From Penium margaritaceum (taxonomy: Eukaryota > Streptophyta > Zygnematophyceae > Desmidiales > Peniaceae), in NCBI GenBank assembly GCA_023375785.1, contig SZWC01000562.1:249015-313014 (forward strand): a DNA stretch of 64,000 bases. The letters are read 5' to 3'. Position numbers and translations under genes: made by a program. The notes beneath the pieces are model-generated. The model made no database searches. It was not told where the DNA came from and saw only the letters and a list, made by a program, of their open reading frames with translations. The stretch's first letter is position 1. Every line of letters begins with the position of its first letter. Below are positions 59,418 through 64,000 of the stretch, in pieces.

Positions 59418-62400
59418 TCACGGACCCATGACGACTGAACTCACAACCTTCTTGAACGGATCGTGCTTTAGTGCCTTGGTCAAGAAGTCAGCCAGCTGCA
59501 GTGCTATCTCAACCCACACAATGATGATGTTACCGTCATGCAACAACGAATGCACAGAGTGATACTCAACATTGATGTGCCTTGTGCGTGTGTGATGCAC
59601 GCCGTAATTGTCAGCGATGGCCATGGGATCCTCATTGTCACAAGGCAACGTGATGGATGCGATGGACTGACGCAACTCGGACAAAAGAGGATGCAATCAC
59701 ACGTACTCAACCTTAGCAATGTACCCTAGCTTGCCACTGCGCCAGGACACAGCCGTGTTGCCAACCAAGAAGATCCAACCTGTGCGGCTCTTACCGTCCG
59801 GACTGCCGGCCCAGTCACTGTTCGTGTAGGCCACCGCGACAACAGACGGTTGTCGACGGAACATGAGAACTCGCCGTGGAGTCAAGATAACATAGTGCAG
59901 TACTCGGATCGCGGCCTCAAAGTGGAGGTGACGCGACTCCTGAGAGAACTGAGCCAAGAGGTTGACAACGAATGCAATATCTGGGCACGTCGCCGTCACT
60001 AGGTACATCAATGACCCGATGACTCGCAGATACGAGGTCACGTGAACTGGCTCCCCCACAACGACTAGGTCAGAGCTCTTCAGCTTTGCCTGCCCATGGG
60101 GTGACATGGGTGAGGATGTGCTCGGCACAAGGGGCAAGTCCTCGGTGAAGCGAGTGGACAGAGTCTGTACATAGGCAGCCTGATGTACATACAGGATGCT
60201 CTGGGAGCGATCATGCTCGAGCTCCATGTCCAGGAAGACTCGGGCAGACCCGAGATCCTTCATCTGGTAGGCGGTGTGTAGTAGGTCCTTGACGTGCTGG
60301 ATGGCACCCACATCTAGCGATGCAAGGAGGAGATCGTCAACGTACACCAGGATAGCGGCAAAGGTCTAGCCTCGTGGGGTGATGAATAGTGCGGGGTCAG
60401 CTGTACTGTGTAGGAGGCCACTATGGAGGAGCGTGTAACTAATTTCCTGGTTCCAGCACCGAGACGACTGCTTCAAGCCATAGAAGGTCTTTCGCAGCCG
60501 CCAGACCTTCCCAGTGCCTTTGTTGAAGCCTGGAGGCTGAACCATGTAGAGGTCTGCACCCTCCAATGAACCATGGAGGAAAATGATGCTCACGTCCATC
60601 TGATGCAGCTCCCACCCGTACTAAGCAACGAGGCTGAAGACCGCCCGGCTAGTGGACAATCGGCCAACTGGGGCAAGGATCGGGTCGTAATCAACCCCAG
60701 GGACCTAAAGAAACCCCTTGGTTGTGAGGCAAGCTTTCTACTTGTCCAAGGACCCATCCAACTTCCACTTGCGCCGAAAGACCCACTTGGCACTGATGGC
60801 CTTCCAATCTGGAGGAAGATTGACGAGATCATACACGTGGTGCTGCCGGATAGTAGCGAGCTCGTCGGCCCAGGCAGCATCTCAATATGTGGCCAAGAGG
60901 CAAGAACGAGCCTTGCATCACGTGGCTGGATCCTCTGGATGCACCGTGGAGCGGACTGCAAGGGCGTGCGTACCTGAAGCTCTAGGTGGGAGACGGGTGA
61001 GTACAGTAGTGATAGCATGCCGATACTCCTGGTGGAGCATGGTATAGCCCAGTGCGGAGCCCGGATGGAGGTCTACAATGATGGTTGAAGTGGTTAGGCC
61101 GAGGGCCTTGATGCCATGGTGCACACTCACTATCGTAGAAGTGGAAGAGATACGTGGGGCGACGGGGGGCCGAGGCGCCACGGTGCGTGGTCTGGTGATC
61201 TGCGCGCTCACGAACGGCCTGGGTCGGAGGCTGTCACCTAGGCCACCTGTGAGACACGGTAGAGCAGTAGATGGCACCGAATCCGAGGTGCTGGCAGAGG
61301 CACACGGAGCTGCTGATGCGAAGGGACCAGCGGACGCGGACAGGTCTGCGGGCCAGAAAGGTCCAGTAGACGCAGACGGGGCTGCCGGCGCGGAGGGACC
61401 AGCAGACACGATAGAAGTTGTTGGCCCGGAGGGACCAACGCATGCGACAGGGACTACCGGACCGAAGGAGCCAGTAGACGCGACTGGGACTACCGGTCCG
61501 GAGGGGCCAGCGGACGCGACTGGGGCTGCCGGCTCGGACAGGCCGACGGACGCGACTGGGGCTACCGTCCCGCAGGGGTCAGCGGACGCGACTGAGGCTG
61601 CCGGCTCGAAGGAGCCAACAGACGCGACTGGGGATGCCGGCCCAGAGCAGCCAGCGGGCGTGACTGGGGATGAAGGCCCGGAGGGGCCAACGGACACGAC
61701 TGGGGCAACCGAGTCAGAGGGACCATGTGACACGCCGCCCGAAAGCGGTAGGACGGGGAACGGACTCACCACTCCCCCTCGCGACGGGATGGACACCAAC
61801 AGGCCGGAGCGGACGAGGTCGCGAGGAAAACACTCCTCAAAGAAGAGGGCATTGTGGCTCTCGACGATGTAGTGCTGAGAGGGATCCCAGACGCGCCAAG
61901 CCTTGGACTAACGGCAGACACCGAGGAAGGTGCAAGGACGCCCACAGGCGGCCAGCTTGCCGTCCTTCTGTGGGATGGGCAGCCACACAATGGCCACGCA
62001 GCCCCAGAAACGAGTTCGGCGTAGGTTAGCACACTAACCGCACCGGTGCTCGTACGGCGTAGACTGGTGTCGAAGGGGTCCGTGGGGAATCCGATTCCAA
62101 ACCCACGTCCTGTAGGCCATGGCCTCAAAGTTGAAGCCATCGGAGAGGCCAGACTTGACTTGCATGGTGTGGACAGCGTTAGCCATGGTGCGATCTCACC
62201 TCTCGGAGACGTTGTTCTTGGCCGGTGTGTAAGGTGTCGACGTCTTGTGGTAGATACAGCGGGAGGCGAGGAAAGTCGTGGTCTCTCCCATGTACTCGCC
62301 ACCACGATCAGTGTGAAAGCGGCGCAGAGGCCGACCACACTCACGCTCTGCACGGACATGCCAGTCTCGAATGGTCATAGCGACATCACTCTTCTGCCAA

Positions 62401-64000
62401 AGGCAAAAGACCCAGCGGTAGCAAGAATAGTCGTCAATGAGGGTGAGGACATAACGGCCATACTACCCAAAGGACTCATTAGGGAGAGGATCCATGACAT
62501 CAGAATGGACAAGGTCCAGAGGGACGAAACCAAGGGAGAAGGATTGGGGGTAGGTGGAGCGGTGCATTTTGCCCTGAGTGCAATCAATGCACTCTGTCGG
62601 GCACACCCAGGGGAAGGAGTTCGGCTCTACGCCTTTGGCCGGCTGGATGGAGAGGATGCTATCGACCACACTAGAGTGCATGTGACAAAGGCGGCGGTGC
62701 AAGAGACGAGTGTGCTATGGGGAAAGGGTGTTGGTGACAAAGACATGGCCCGTCAAGGCAGACGGAGAGGGGATGGGGGGATGGGAGGATAGACGAGGTA
62801 CATGCCACAGGTTGCCACAGGCGGTGGTGTGCAGAACGACAAGAGCAGACAGACGTAACAACACAGTGCAAACGCCACGCGAGTGTAGAACTTCCATGCT
62901 CATGCAGTCAAGGGTAGTGACGGACAGAATGCTGAGCTCAAGGCCTGGGACGAAGAGGACGTCGGCCACAAAAACATCACCGGCAGGACCACGGAAACGA
63001 ACGACGCCGACACCGCGGACAGGTAACACCTGTCCGGAGCCCATCCGGTCACCAGACACATCACCAACAGGACCAAGCACACTGAAGGCCTTGCGAGAGG
63101 CGGTCATGTGATGCATGGCCCCGAAGTCGATGATCCAGTCTCGGCAGGGTCCTGGACCAGAGTCGCCAAATCACTAACAGTCACGTGGCAGCAAACAAGG
63201 GACGCGGATGCGATGGACGGTGGCGCGAACCGAGAATGCCAATCATCAAGCCACGCGACGTCGTCATAGAGAGGGGTAGAGAGCACGGGAGACGACAAAG
63301 CGGACGAGGAAACATGACATGAACGCAACTCAGTCTGAGTCATGCAAGGTAGGGCAGACGGGCAGGAGGTAACACAACTTGTGCTTCTCTGGAGGCGAGG
63401 CCGAGGCAGGCCGAGCTGGAACACGATGAAGTGCTCCAACTGACGCTCGTGAGTGGATGCTCCAAGAGTGTAGGCATAGTGCGGAGTAACTACGCCACAG
63501 CCCAAATAGGAGGACTGCACCGGAGATGGAAATGGAGGCGCTGATGGCTGCGGATGATGTTGTTGTAGAGCTGGCGATGGAGGGACCAGCAGGGCTGTTG
63601 GAGGAGTGGTGCTACTAGACGGGGTGTCAGGGCCGGCAAGAACGACAGCGGCAAAGGTGAAACGGCGCTCATGCTGGCGATGCATGGTGGCGATGACACA
63701 CGCCTTGTCTGTTGGTAACAGGAAAGTGTACCACCCATGTCCTGGGTGGCCACAGTTGTGGCAAACCGAGCCACCACCACAAGACCCAATCGGCTGCTGC
63801 TGCTGTTGAGGGTCCTTGCCCTTCTTCCCCTTCCGCTTTCTATTCCCCAACAATGAGGAGTTGGTGGATGCAACCACTGTGGGGGAAGCGATGGCCACGG
63901 ATGCGAATGTGCGGGAGGCAAGGGCCTCTGTGCGCTGGATGCAGGACTCCATATGAGCTTCCTTGATCCTAAGGAAGAGATCGTATGCCCACGGCATGAG
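59418..64000 (-). pseudogene. copia I gag-pol with RT (5' end beyond window)
   Basis: The autonomous-type relative of H. Gag (from beyond 64000 to about 63140) has KRKGKKGK and a knuckle CHNCGHPGHGWYTF whose last Cys is Phe. Protease near 63125 reads IIDFGAMHH, and a 1-nt deletion lies just before it. Pre-integrase/integrase (GNLWHVPRL, CIDCTQGKMHRSTYP, HSDVMDP, LIDDYS, DRGGEYMGE) spans 62830-62190. The 36-bp-repeat spacer lies at 61740-61260. RT has DVSIIFLHGSLEGADLYMVQPPGF (from 60599), YGLKQSS and an intact YVDD (about 60336-60347). RNase H (YTNSDWAGS, then QLADFLTKAL) ends at 59418. Stops at about 60366 and 59697 and several frame changes break it. Confidence 0.85.
61260..61740 (-). repeat. 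36-bp tandem repeats coding a Ser/Ala/Pro/Val spacer (element I)
   Basis: About 13 units of the type PVASVGPSGPAA on the minus strand, between integrase and RT. Related to but diverged from the H and J spacers. Confidence 0.85.

Overview
The window reads as repeat-dense nuclear DNA of a plant-lineage eukaryote. I see no gene that looks like a host gene. Nearly everything recognisable is a retrotransposon or DNA-transposon remnant. Supporting signs are Ty1/copia and chromodomain Ty3/gypsy elements, initiator-tRNA-Met primer sites (TGGTATCAGAGC), CACGTG boxes and an assembly gap of 212 N. A large streptophyte genome, for example a charophyte alga, would fit, but the sequence alone does not prove this.

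Layout. 1-4103 is a minus-strand copia copy (A), cut by the window edge, ending at its 5' LTR. It abuts 4104-4322, the 3' end of a non-LTR retrotransposon, which is followed by a ~970 bp TATC/GATC microsatellite (to 5288). 5290-6700 is GC-rich and non-coding. 6724-7920 is a broken coiled-coil ORF1-like frame that runs into a second (TATC)n tract. Directly after it comes a 5'-truncated reverse transcriptase with a C-terminal PD-(D/E)XK-like endonuclease (8046-10053). 10252-15533 is copia copy B, a close relative of A. 15560-17624 is the C-terminal half of an hAT transposase with an acidic and lysine/alanine-repeat tail. 18205-22080 (minus), 23040-24145 (minus) and 24892-26452 (plus) are three more copia remnants. 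26450-30240 is a minus-strand chromovirus. 30720-34433 and 34631-40705 are two related plus-strand gypsy elements. The second keeps both LTRs, PBS, PPT and a perfect 5-bp target duplication (GTTTG). 40711-45060 is AT-richer and largely featureless. 45060-50300 holds alanine-codon-rich sequence, a gag-like frame and a zinc-knuckle/coiled-coil frame. 50951-64000 is a head-to-tail array of a third copia family (three LTRs, three bodies), with a 36-bp repeat spacer between integrase and RT.

All coding regions are broken by stops, frameshifts or catalytic substitutions, so the genes here do not form a working pathway. Points worth attention are: the association of the endonuclease-bearing non-LTR element with TATC microsatellites; the excess of TAG among its premature stops; a copia subfamily with a shared deletion of RT and RNase H; an hAT transposase with an unusual tail; a leader ORF in frame with gag across a conserved amber codon; and a tRNA-Met-like sequence next to the copia LTR.
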